Positions 16,055-23,560 of a stretch of 64,000 bases of DNA are shown in pieces. Below the pieces are notes generated by a model. That model did not search any database. It saw only the letters and a program-made list of their open reading frames with translations, and had not been told where the DNA came from. Each line of letters starts with the position of its first letter. Within the stretch, counting starts at the first letter, position 1. The DNA is from DATEUP01 sp041485285. Lineage in GTDB: Archaea > Thermoplasmatota > DTKX01 > DATEUP01. The stretch spans positions 35,880 to 99,879 of the forward strand of contig JBGPJF010000003.1 in the NCBI GenBank assembly GCA_041485285.1, read 5' to 3'. The position numbers and the translations under genes were made by a program.

Positions 16055-17068
16055 ATGAGCGTGGTGGCAACCGAGGCCCTGGCGCCAGCCATCGAGCTGC
16101 GCGGCCTTACCAAGAAGTTCGGGGACCTCGTCGCGGTCGACCATATCGACCTCGACATCCGCCGCGGCGAGATCTTCGGGCTGCTCGGCCCCAACGGCGC
16201 GGGGAAGACCACGACCATCTCCATGCTCGTGACGATCCGGCCGATTTCGGAAGGCACGGCGTTGGTCAACGGCTTCGACGTCGCGAAGATGCCCTCCAAG
16301 GTCCGCCAATCGTGCGGAATCGTGTTCCAGGAACCGTCGATCGACACGACGCTCACCGCGCGCGAGAACCTCGAACTGCACGCGCGCCTTTACGCCGTCC
16401 CCAAGAACGTCCGCCGCCAGCGCATCGAGGAACTTCTGGCGCTCGTCGACCTGAAGGACCGAGAGGACTCGATCGTGCGGACGTTCTCGGGCGGCATGAA
16501 GCGGCGCCTCGAAATTGCGCGCGGCCTGCTCCACCACCCTCCGATCATCTTCCTTGACGAGCCCACCCTTGGGCTCGACCCGCAGACTCGGCAGTACATC
16601 TGGCAGTACATCGAGCGGCTGCGCAAGGAGATGGGCACGACCTTCGTGCTCACGACCCACTACATGGAGGAGGCCGACCGGCTGTGCGACCGCATCGGCA
16701 TCATCGACCACGGGAAAATCGTCGCGCTCGGCACCCCCAAGGAGCTGAAAGACGCACTCGGCGGGGACACCGTCGTCCTCCAGATGGCCGACCCCCCGCT
16801 CGCCGCGTTCCAGGCGCTTCCCTTCGTGTCGAAGGTCGACGTGCGCGATGGGGCGGTGTGGCTCGCCGTCGAGAAGGCGACGGCGAACCTGCCGAAGATC
16901 TTCCACGCCGCCGGCGACCGCGAGATCCTCGGCGTCGAGCTGCGCCGGCCCACGCTTGAAGACGTGTTCATCCGGCACACGGGCCGCTCGATCCGCCAGC
17001 CCGAAGAGAGCGAGGGCGAAGGCTGGTTCGGGCAGGCGATGAACTTCACGGCCAATTCGAACAGGTAG
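16055..17068 (+). CDS. ABC-2 type exporter, ATP-binding protein
   Basis: A 337-residue ATPase of the DrrA/NodI-like group that drives an ABC-2 exporter. Walker A is GPNGAGKTTT (about 45-54), the Q-loop is IVFQEPSIDTT, the signature is FSGGMKRRLEIARGL (about 144-158), Walker B is IIFLDEPTLGLD (about 165-176), and the H-switch is VLTTHYMEEAD. The C-terminal 80 residues form the DrrA-type extension (FLRRPTLEDVF-like RPTLEDVFIRHTG). The permease follows after 10 bases. The cargo (drug, lipid or polysaccharide) is not indicated by neighbours. Confidence 0.92.
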   Translation: MSVVATEALAPAIELRGLTKKFGDLVAVDHIDLDIRRGEIFGLLGPNGAGKTTTISMLVTIRPISEGTALVNGFDVAKMPSKVRQSCGIVFQEPSIDTTLTARENLELHARLYAVPKNVRRQRIEELLALVDLKDREDSIVRTFSGGMKRRLEIARGLLHHPPIIFLDEPTLGLDPQTRQYIWQYIERLRKEMGTTFVLTTHYMEEADRLCDRIGIIDHGKIVALGTPKELKDALGGDTVVLQMADPPLAAFQALPFVSKVDVRDGAVWLAVEKATANLPKIFHAAGDREILGVELRRPTLEDVFIRHTGRSIRQPEESEGEGWFGQAMNFTANSNR

Positions 17069-17078
17069 GTGGCGCCTC

Positions 17079-17834
17079 GTGTCGGAACTCGAAGGGCTGT
17101 ACGCGATTTGGCTCCGCGAGTTCAAGGTCTTCCAGCGCGAGAAGTCGCGGGTGATCTCGTCGATCGCCCAGCCGATCATCTGGCTCTTCCTGCTCGGCGG
17201 CGGCATCGGCGGAGCCGTCAACGAAACGACGGTGCCCGGCGGCGACTATCAGCGTTTCATTTACCCGGGGATTGTGGCGATGTCCGCGATGTTCTCGACC
17301 GTGTTTTTCGGGCTCTACATTGTGTGGGACCGGAAGATCGATGTCCTCAAGGAGATCCTCGTCGCGCCGATCTCACGGGTCACCGTGTTCTTCGGCAAAG
17401 TGCTCGGCGGGGGCACGGAGACCATGATCACCGCCACGATCATCCTCGTCCTCGGCATCGGGATCGCAGGGCTTGCCCCCCTCAACGCGCTTGCCGGACT
17501 CGTCTTCGTCGGGCTCCTGGCCATCGGGATGATCTCGATAGGCCTGACGCTGGGGGCGTTCTTGGATTCGATGGAGGGCTTCCAGATCATCGTGACGTTC
17601 ATGGTCTTCCCCCTCTTTTTCCTGTCCGGGGCGCTCTTCAACATCGGGACGGCCGATGGCGCGATGGCGCTCGGGATCACCTTGAACCCGATCAGCTACG
17701 CCGTTGATGGCCTGCGCGGCGTGACGATCGGCTACAATTATTTCCCACTCTGGTGGGACTTTACCGTGATCATCGCCTTCGACCTAATCATGATCCTCGT
17801 TGGCACCTGGGCGTTCCGCCGGATGAAATTGTAG
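17079..17834 (+). CDS. ABC-2 type exporter, permease
   Basis: A 251-residue membrane protein with six predicted helices and the ABC-2 pattern. A cytosolic amphipathic N-terminus (LREFKVFQREKSRVISSIAQP) leads into the first helix (IIWLFLLGGGIGG). The conserved central region is EILVAPISRVTVFFGKVLGGGTETMI, and FPLFFLSGALFNI lies before the last two helices. It starts at GTG 17079 and is clearly the partner of the ATPase immediately upstream. Confidence 0.92.
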   Translation: MSELEGLYAIWLREFKVFQREKSRVISSIAQPIIWLFLLGGGIGGAVNETTVPGGDYQRFIYPGIVAMSAMFSTVFFGLYIVWDRKIDVLKEILVAPISRVTVFFGKVLGGGTETMITATIILVLGIGIAGLAPLNALAGLVFVGLLAIGMISIGLTLGAFLDSMEGFQIIVTFMVFPLFFLSGALFNIGTADGAMALGITLNPISYAVDGLRGVTIGYNYFPLWWDFTVIIAFDLIMILVGTWAFRRMKL

Positions 17835-17923
17835 CGGACCGCTTTCGCCGACCCCCCGTTTCGGCTCATCGAGGCGGCTCGACCTGGGGCGGTGAGGGTG
17901 GGGTCTAGTAGCGTAGCGGCCTG

Positions 17924-18448
17924 TCAGGGCGCGGCCGATGCGGCCGGCGCGGCTTGCTTTTGCTCCTCTTCACGCATCTGGAAGAGCATTTCGCGCGCGG
18001 CCACGAGGTGGCCGTTGGGAAGGGGGCTTGCAAAGATGCGGCGGATGCGGCCGTCCTTGCCGATTATGAACGTGATCCGGCGCGGGGTGAGGCCGAGGAG
18101 GCCGAGCGCGCCGTAGAGCTTCGTGACTTCACGGTCCTCGTCGGCGAGCAAACGGAAGTTGAGTTGGTAGCGCTTCTTGAAGTCGGCCTTCGCGCGGACG
18201 GTCCCCCCGGAAACGCCGACAATGGTCGCGTCGAGGCCGAAGAAGATCTTGATCTCATCGCGGAACGCTTGCGCCTCCGCGCGGCAGCCGGGCGTGTCGT
18301 CCTTGGGGTAGAAGTAGAGGATGACGTTCGCCTTCCCGATCTCCTCGGAGAGGGTGAAGGGGTTCCCCTCATCGTCCTTGAGCGTGAAGTCGGGGGCGCT
18401 CTCGCCCTCGTGGAGCTCGGCCACGGTGTTCCGAGGGTGCGCTCCCAT
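17924..18448 (-). CDS. bcp: Peroxiredoxin, Bcp/PrxQ type
   Basis: A 174-residue thiol peroxidase. The N-terminal thioredoxin fold has APDFTLKDDEGNPFTLSE and the active site YFYPKDDTPGCRAEAQAFRD. The peroxidatic cysteine is in TPGC; the usual PrxQ resolving cysteine five residues later (CTxEACxFRD) is alanine here, so it would act as a 1-Cys enzyme or with an external thiol. The tail is Gln/Ala-rich. ATG 18448 shares one base with the stop of the winged-helix gene (TAATG), indicating translational coupling. It reduces hydrogen peroxide or alkyl hydroperoxides in the cytosol. Confidence 0.92.
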   Translation of the reverse strand: MGAHPRNTVAELHEGESAPDFTLKDDEGNPFTLSEEIGKANVILYFYPKDDTPGCRAEAQAFRDEIKIFFGLDATIVGVSGGTVRAKADFKKRYQLNFRLLADEDREVTKLYGALGLLGLTPRRITFIIGKDGRIRRIFASPLPNGHLVAAREMLFQMREEEQKQAAPAASAAP

Positions 18449-19614
18449 TAGTGGTTTTCTCTGCCGTTTCGGGAAGGGCTCCTCACGCCGCCTCCAAGGG
18501 CCTTGGCAAGCGCGGCGGCCGATGCAGGGGCGCCTGGAAGGGCGGCCAGCCGGTCGGCCACCCAGGCCGAGACCCGTTGGGCCTCGCGCTGGAGGGCTTC
18601 CTCGGATTCAGGCACGAGGGCTTTCGCGTTTTGGACCTCGATGCGCAGTTCCTTGTCGAACCCCGACCACGAGCCGACGGCGGTTCCGCCGAGGAGCGCG
18701 AGCGGCCGCGGCTTGGTGCGCCCTCCCGGCGCGAGGGTCGGGCGCAACCGCGGTTCGCAAAGCGGCGCGAACCCCGCGGGGCTTCCCGTGCCGGCCGGGT
18801 CCGTTGGGGGGAGCAGCGCGGCGCGTAAGGTGCGGGCGGCCCGGTCCCTGCGCAGGTCGGCCCCGTCCTCTTCCAGCATGAAGTGCGCTTTGCGCTCGCC
18901 TTCGATGTCAAGCTCTTCAAGGAGGCCCGCGAGGTCTTCGATGGTGTGGCGCGCGGCCGAGCGCGAGAGGCCGGCCCACCAGAGGAAGTCGTCGCGGCTC
19001 GCCGGCGCCGCGGATCGAAAATAGAGCTTTGCAACATCCTCGAGGAAACCAAATCCCTCGGCGGCGGCCGCCGGGACGCGGTCGGACGCGCGCGGCGCCG
19101 CAAATGTCGGCTGGCCGAAGAGCGAGGGCGGGTCGCGCCCGATGACCACTTCGCCGCTTTGTGCCATCCAATGGAGCGCGCGCAGCGCGCCCTCGCCGTA
19201 GTCCTCGCGGAGCCCGGCCCACGATTGGGGGGTGGTCGTGAGACCCGCGCGCAGTTGGGACGCGGCCTGTTCGAGGGCCCTCTGGGTCCGCCTCGCCACG
19301 CTCGACCTGCGGCGCTGGCTTCCCGCGGCGAACCGGTGGAGGGCCAAGAGCGCGGGGAGCGCCTCGAAAGGCACGAGCGAAGGCCCGCTCCGGTGGAGGG
19401 GAAAAATCCGGAGGCTGCGGTCTTCGAACACGAGGCGGTCAAGCGAACGGGGCTCGAAGCCCTCCGCGCGGGCGAACACGGACAGGTAAGCGGCGGGGTC
19501 GCTTTGCATCGGCAACACGGAGTCGACCGCCTCGCGCACGTCGGCCGCGGGCCCCGACAGCCGCCAGCGCTGCGCGCGCCACCGCCGGACGCTCTCCTCG
19601 GGGACGCCGCGCAT
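18448..19614 (-). CDS. Winged-helix DNA-binding protein, HTH_42 / YcaQ-like
   Basis: About 388 residues with the layout of the HTH_42 family, whose members include glycosylases acting on DNA crosslinks. Features are an N-terminal recognition region (VPEESVRRWRAQRWRLSG), the conserved RAEGFEPRSLDRLVFEDRSL and RIFPLHRSGPSLVP block, a central part with LYFRSAAPASRDDFLWWAGLS, and a C-terminal GTAVGSWSGFDKELRIEVQN. The frame is open to 19725, inside the metallopeptidase gene, but ATG 19614 matches the family start. Its stop is fused to the peroxiredoxin start. The catalytic QxQ-like motif of YcaQ is not evident, so activity is uncertain. Confidence 0.75.
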   Translation of the reverse strand: MRGVPEESVRRWRAQRWRLSGPAADVREAVDSVLPMQSDPAAYLSVFARAEGFEPRSLDRLVFEDRSLRIFPLHRSGPSLVPFEALPALLALHRFAAGSQRRRSSVARRTQRALEQAASQLRAGLTTTPQSWAGLREDYGEGALRALHWMAQSGEVVIGRDPPSLFGQPTFAAPRASDRVPAAAAEGFGFLEDVAKLYFRSAAPASRDDFLWWAGLSRSAARHTIEDLAGLLEELDIEGERKAHFMLEEDGADLRRDRAARTLRAALLPPTDPAGTGSPAGFAPLCEPRLRPTLAPGGRTKPRPLALLGGTAVGSWSGFDKELRIEVQNAKALVPESEEALQREAQRVSAWVADRLAALPGAPASAAALAKALGGGVRSPSRNGRENH

Positions 19615-19652
19615 CGAAAGCTTGAGCGGCGGCGCGGCGCAAAAGCCCTCGC

Positions 19653-20165
19653 TCAGGCCCCCTTCGTCGGCTTCTCCACGCCGCACGCCTTCGCGAGCCG
19701 CTCGTGCTCCTTCTTGGTCACCCACTCGACGTGGAGGTAGTCGAAGATCGTCGCCTCGTCCATCCCCAAGCGGCGCGCCTCTTCCACCGCGACCTGGTAG
19801 GCCTCGATTTCCGTGGGGCGGTCCACGTAGTCGTATTGCTTGTCGTACAGGTCCTTCCCTTCACGGTACTGGCGCACGTGGCAGAGCTCATGGAGGAAGT
19901 CGAGGTAGATCGTGACCTTCTCGCCGGTGGCCAGGTAGTCCCTTGAAAGCACGAGCGTCCCGTCGTCGTCATCCACATACGCGTACCCCGGCCCCTGCGC
20001 GACCTGGACTTTCACCTCGTTCAGCCGCTTGCGGTCGGCCGCCGCCGGGAAGACGCGGCCAAGTGCGGGCGACTTGTCGAGGCCCCCGGCAATCGTGAGC
20101 AGGTCGTGGCGGCCCTCGCGCGCGGTGCGGTTCAGCTTGAACCACGAAAGTTGATCTTTGCCCAT
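19653..20165 (-). CDS. Zinc metallopeptidase-like protein (HExxH)
   Basis: A 170-residue protein with a zinc-peptidase helix FLHELCHVRQYREG (HELCH at about 91-95) and a downstream glutamate in DRPTEIEAYQVAVEEARRLG, about 20 residues later, the spacing of gluzincin-like third ligands. A preceding beta-hairpin (GTLVLSRDYLATGEKVTIYL) resembles ImmA/IrrE-like or SprT-like minimal peptidases. No signal peptide is seen, so it acts in the cytosol. ATG 20165 is the natural start. It is the first gene of a tight block with the winged-helix protein and peroxiredoxin. Confidence 0.7.
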   Translation of the reverse strand: MGKDQLSWFKLNRTAREGRHDLLTIAGGLDKSPALGRVFPAAADRKRLNEVKVQVAQGPGYAYVDDDDGTLVLSRDYLATGEKVTIYLDFLHELCHVRQYREGKDLYDKQYDYVDRPTEIEAYQVAVEEARRLGMDEATIFDYLHVEWVTKKEHERLAKACGVEKPTKGA

Positions 20166-20222
20166 GGCGGCCGCTCGCGGGACGTCCGCCGCGGGTAATT
20201 GAGCGCTTCGACGGCGCCGGCG

Positions 20223-21548
20223 TCACCGCGCCCGTTCCACGAGCAGTTTCTGGAACTTGTCGCGCAGCGGCGTGCCCCGCTCGGAGGCGGAGAGGTTCTT
20301 GGCCACGGCCATGAGGTAGGACGCCTTGTCGTCGCTGCGCGTCAGCTGGTCCTCGGCCAGGGCGGCCTCGGTGTGCTTGAGGTTGATCCCGAGCGACAGG
20401 ATGAGGTCGTCGGCCGAGGCTGCGCGCACCGCGGCCCGGACGTATTCGTGGTTCTGCGTGAGCCCTTCTTGCGAGATGGCCTGGGCCGCCTCCACGGCGT
20501 CCCCCACGGGGCCCTCGCGCGCAAGGCGCGCAAACTCGGTGGGGGAGGGGGCGGCGACTTTCGCGCGGCCCATCCGCGCGCCCTCCGCGCGGCGGTCGTA
20601 GACCTCCAGCTGCTGGCCCATGAACCCGGCGGCCACCGCGATGGCACCGATCGTGCACCCGTCGCGCTGGATCTCGACGGCCCGGCGCACCGCGTGGGCG
20701 AAGGTGAGGGCGTGGGCGGCGCTCATCCCGTACGCGGTGCGCAGCATCTTGTCGGCGCCTGCAAGCGCAAGCGCCTCGCAGAGCACCTCGGGCGAAACCC
20801 CGCCCTCCAGCGCTTTGCCGACGGCTGCGGCGGCCTCGTCGAAGGAAGGCCTGCGCAGCGTCTTGCGCAGCTCCGGGAGGTGCTCGGCGCCGCTCCACGA
20901 GGGGCCCGCCTTCGCCATCGCAGTGAAGTCCAGGTGGCCCTTTTCGAAGTGGCCCCACACCGCCCCGTGGGCGACCTCGTCCCGGTTGGCCGGCAGGATG
21001 TTCTCGAGCCCGACGGCAAACAGCGGAGCCGCGCACTCCCACCCGAGCAGCAGGCCCGCGTCGTACGTCATCGTCGCGAAGATCAGCGCGTGGCCCCAGT
21101 TGCCGCCGAAGTGGCTCGCCTGGTGCACGAACGCGCGCACGGCCTCCTCGACGAGCGACGGGTCCTCCCGCGCGTAGGTGATGGCAATGGCCGCCGCGAG
21201 GTTGAGCTCCTCGTGGTTGTCGGAAGGCTCGCCGGCAAGCCAGGACGGCGCCTTGGCCCATTTGGGCTGACCTGCAATGTAGTGGATCGCCTGCGCCACG
21301 GGCAGCGCGCCGTCCTCGTAAGGGAGGTGTTCGGCAAGCTTGGCGGCGGCGATGAGCGAGAGCACACCGTGGATGTTGCGCCCGCCGGAGAAGTCGACGG
21401 TCTGCGCCGCGGTGACCAGCACATCGCGGCAGACGTCCTTCCACCGCTCGCCCGCTTTCAGCGCACCGGCCACAAGCAGGGGGATGTCGTCGGCCTTGGA
21501 GGTGCGCACCGCCTTGGCAAGCGCCGAGCCGAAGCGGTCGTTTAGCAA
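20223..21548 (-). CDS. His-rich all-helical protein of unknown function
   Basis: A 441-residue, probably all-alpha soluble protein. It carries regularly spaced histidine motifs: NIHGVL, AIHYIAGQPKW, DNHEELN, FVHQASHFGGNWGHALIF, HGAVWGHFEKGHLDF, AAHALTFAHAVRRA and LTQNHEYVRA. The pattern resembles metal-binding helical repeats, for example the questin-oxidase-like group, but I cannot assign it firmly. The start is TTG at 21548, since no ATG lies upstream in frame; a TTAAG element sits about 25-30 bases before it. It is separated from its neighbours and seems to be a single-gene unit. Confidence 0.6.
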   Translation of the reverse strand: MLNDRFGSALAKAVRTSKADDIPLLVAGALKAGERWKDVCRDVLVTAAQTVDFSGGRNIHGVLSLIAAAKLAEHLPYEDGALPVAQAIHYIAGQPKWAKAPSWLAGEPSDNHEELNLAAAIAITYAREDPSLVEEAVRAFVHQASHFGGNWGHALIFATMTYDAGLLLGWECAAPLFAVGLENILPANRDEVAHGAVWGHFEKGHLDFTAMAKAGPSWSGAEHLPELRKTLRRPSFDEAAAAVGKALEGGVSPEVLCEALALAGADKMLRTAYGMSAAHALTFAHAVRRAVEIQRDGCTIGAIAVAAGFMGQQLEVYDRRAEGARMGRAKVAAPSPTEFARLAREGPVGDAVEAAQAISQEGLTQNHEYVRAAVRAASADDLILSLGINLKHTEAALAEDQLTRSDDKASYLMAVAKNLSASERGTPLRDKFQKLLVERAR

Positions 21549-21659
21549 CGCAACGCGCCGCCCTCGCGCGCCTTAAGCGCGCGCACGGGGCCCATGGCAG
21601 GGCGCCCCTACAATACTCCTTCGCCGCGTGATCGCGTGGCGCGAATCATGGGCGGGCGG

Positions 21660-22715
21660 TTAGTTGACGACCTTCAGGCCGCGGCCAGACTGGGCCGTGG
21701 TGAGCGGCGTCACGGCGCCCTTCATCGCCGCGGTCACCGTGTCGAGCGTCTCCCCGCTCTTCCAATACGGCTCGCGGATTTCCATCGCCTTCTCGAAGGC
21801 GCCACGCACGCTTTCCTCGGTGATCACGAGGCTGGCCGCGCCGTCGTTTGGCCCATGGCACTCCTCGATGCCGATGTAGTCGTCCCGCCGCAGCAGGCAC
21901 GTCTTGAGTTTCCCGTCCGTGGTGAGGCGCACGCGCGAGCACCCGGCGCAGAACGCGGGGTTGAACTGGGGGCGCACGACCTCCACTTCGATCGGGGCCG
22001 AGGCGCCCTCGGGGGTCACGACAAACTCCGGCCGGTTGTGCATGGGGCGGCGCGACTTTGCGCTCGCCATCGCGCCCAGCGCGGTCTCGATCGTGTCGAT
22101 CGGCGTGTAGTAACGCAGGAAGTACGGTGACACCACCTCGTGGCGCGGCGCGTGGATTTCGATGAAGCGCAGGTCCACGCGAAGCTCGCCGCAGAACTTC
22201 AGCATGCTCTCCCAATGCGTGTCATTCACGCCCTTCATCACCGTCATGTTGAGCCGAACTCCAAGGCCCGCGTCCTTGGCCGCCTGGATGCCCGCGCGCA
22301 CCTTGCCCATGATCTCCGCGCCCATGATCCGGGAGTGCGTGGCGTCGTCGGGCGAGTGCACGGAGATGTTCACCCGGTCGAGGCCCGCGTCGCGAAGCAG
22401 GCCGGCCATCGGGGGAAGCGTGTACCCCGCGGTCACCATCGAAACGTCCTCGACCCACCGCCTTGACCGCTCGATGATCTCGGGAAGTTCGCGCCGCAGC
22501 GTCGGCTCGCCGCCGGTCAACTTGACCTGCCGGACCCCAAACGTCGAACCGATCCGCACCGCTGTTTCGATCTGGTCGGGCGTGAGCACATCCTCTGCGG
22601 CGAACTGTCCTTCGGCGTGGCAAAACTCGCAGGCCATCCCGCAACGGTCGGTGATCGAGATGCGGAGGTTCTCCATGGGCCGGTGGAAGCGGTCCAGCCG
22701 AACCACGTCCGTCAT
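21660..22715 (-). CDS. moaA: GTP 3',8-cyclase (molybdenum cofactor)
   Basis: A 351-residue radical SAM enzyme for the first step of molybdopterin synthesis. The SAM cluster motif is RCGMACEFC (C25, C29, C32). KLTGGEPTLRRELPEII follows, then MVTAGYTLPP, NISVHSPDDATHSRIMG and GVRLNMTVMKGVND, all in MoaA order. The C-terminal cluster site is FCAGCSRVRLTTDGKLKTCLL (Cys near 254, 257 and 271), which binds the GTP-coordinating cluster. The bacterial C-terminal GG is absent (it ends in LKVVN). No other moa gene is in the window. A TATA-like box lies 70-80 bases upstream. Confidence 0.88.
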   Translation of the reverse strand: MTDVVRLDRFHRPMENLRISITDRCGMACEFCHAEGQFAAEDVLTPDQIETAVRIGSTFGVRQVKLTGGEPTLRRELPEIIERSRRWVEDVSMVTAGYTLPPMAGLLRDAGLDRVNISVHSPDDATHSRIMGAEIMGKVRAGIQAAKDAGLGVRLNMTVMKGVNDTHWESMLKFCGELRVDLRFIEIHAPRHEVVSPYFLRYYTPIDTIETALGAMASAKSRRPMHNRPEFVVTPEGASAPIEVEVVRPQFNPAFCAGCSRVRLTTDGKLKTCLLRRDDYIGIEECHGPNDGAASLVITEESVRGAFEKAMEIREPYWKSGETLDTVTAAMKGAVTPLTTAQSGRGLKVVN

Positions 22716-22783
22716 CGTGAATCCTCCGTTTTGCCAAAGGTGGGCACCGTGCGAGCCAGCTTACCGAAAAAAGCGGCCGTGCC

Positions 22784-22794
22784 CCTATAAAATG
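22784..22794 (-). promoter_or_regulatory. TATA-like promoter for moaA
   Basis: The minus strand reads CATTTTATAGG, about 74 bases before the moaA ATG, allowing a leader of roughly 45 bases. Confidence 0.4.
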
Positions 22795-23010
22795 ATGCGT
22801 CCCAACGAGCGTTTTTTGAGCGCGTTTGAGACGCCTGCGCAACGTCCATTTCCACTGTCCTATAACCCCGCGCTCCAACCGTTTCCATCCGGTATACGAT
22901 GTGCATGACGGCGTTTCGTCACGTCAATGAGTGAAAAAATCGGGCGAAAACGCGCTGCCGGGTCGAAAGGACAAACTCTTAATCCCACCCACGCCAGAAT
23001 GTGTCTCTCG

Positions 23011-23550
23011 ATGACCCGACATGTTGTTCCAGCTGGAAAGATCCTGTGCCCGTGGTGTCTGGAGGCGGTTGTCGGGGGAGACCTGCCAGACCACTTCGAA
23101 GTCGCTCACAAATATTCCGGCGATGCCGCACGCTCTTCGGCCACGCGCGTGATCGCGCTGGATCTCGCCTATCGCGCCGAATCGCTCTTCCGCGATGGGA
23201 TGCCCGACGACGCGCTCGGCCTCTTTGAGGCGGCCGTCGAAGTGGACCCCTCGGACGCGACGGTGTGGCTGAAGAAGTGCGAGTTCCACCTGGCGCGCGA
23301 AGAACTCTCGGAGGCGATGATCGCCATTGAGCGCGGCCTTGCCCTTCGCGACGACCTTGCGACGCTGTGGGCCGCCAAGTTCTTTGTGCTGGAGCAGTTC
23401 CAGGGCTTCAGTCAAGAAGCGGGGGAGTGCTTGAACCGTGCGCTACGGCTCTCCGCGGTCGCCACCCGCGAGTGGCTCCAGAAGCGGTTCCCCGCCGACT
23501 CCGTCCGCGACCTCCAGCAAAAATTCCAGGACCTCACCTGGGACGAATAG
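23011..23550 (+). CDS. Zinc-finger TPR protein
   Basis: A 179-residue protein. Residues 13-33 form a C2H2-like finger, CPWCLEAVVGGDLPDHFEVAH (C13, C16, H28, H33). Residues about 45-150 are two to three TPR repeats: RAESLFRDGMPDDALGLFEAA, then WLKKCEFHLAREELSEAMIA and a third. The frame is open back to 22927, but ATG 23011 lies about 30 bases after CTTAAT and starts just before the finger. The helicase-nuclease gene begins 10 bases after its stop, so the two are likely cotranscribed. A scaffolding role in that complex is an inference. Confidence 0.7.
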   Translation: MTRHVVPAGKILCPWCLEAVVGGDLPDHFEVAHKYSGDAARSSATRVIALDLAYRAESLFRDGMPDDALGLFEAAVEVDPSDATVWLKKCEFHLAREELSEAMIAIERGLALRDDLATLWAAKFFVLEQFQGFSQEAGECLNRALRLSAVATREWLQKRFPADSVRDLQQKFQDLTWDE

Positions 23551-23560
23551 CCCGGCGCGC

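Noticed and set aside
22712..22906. Possible 64-residue protein just upstream of moaA on the minus strand
   Set aside because: It overlaps the moaA start by an ATGA-type junction, but the moaA promoter TATA box lies inside it, it has no ribosome-binding-like motif, and the composition is unremarkable.
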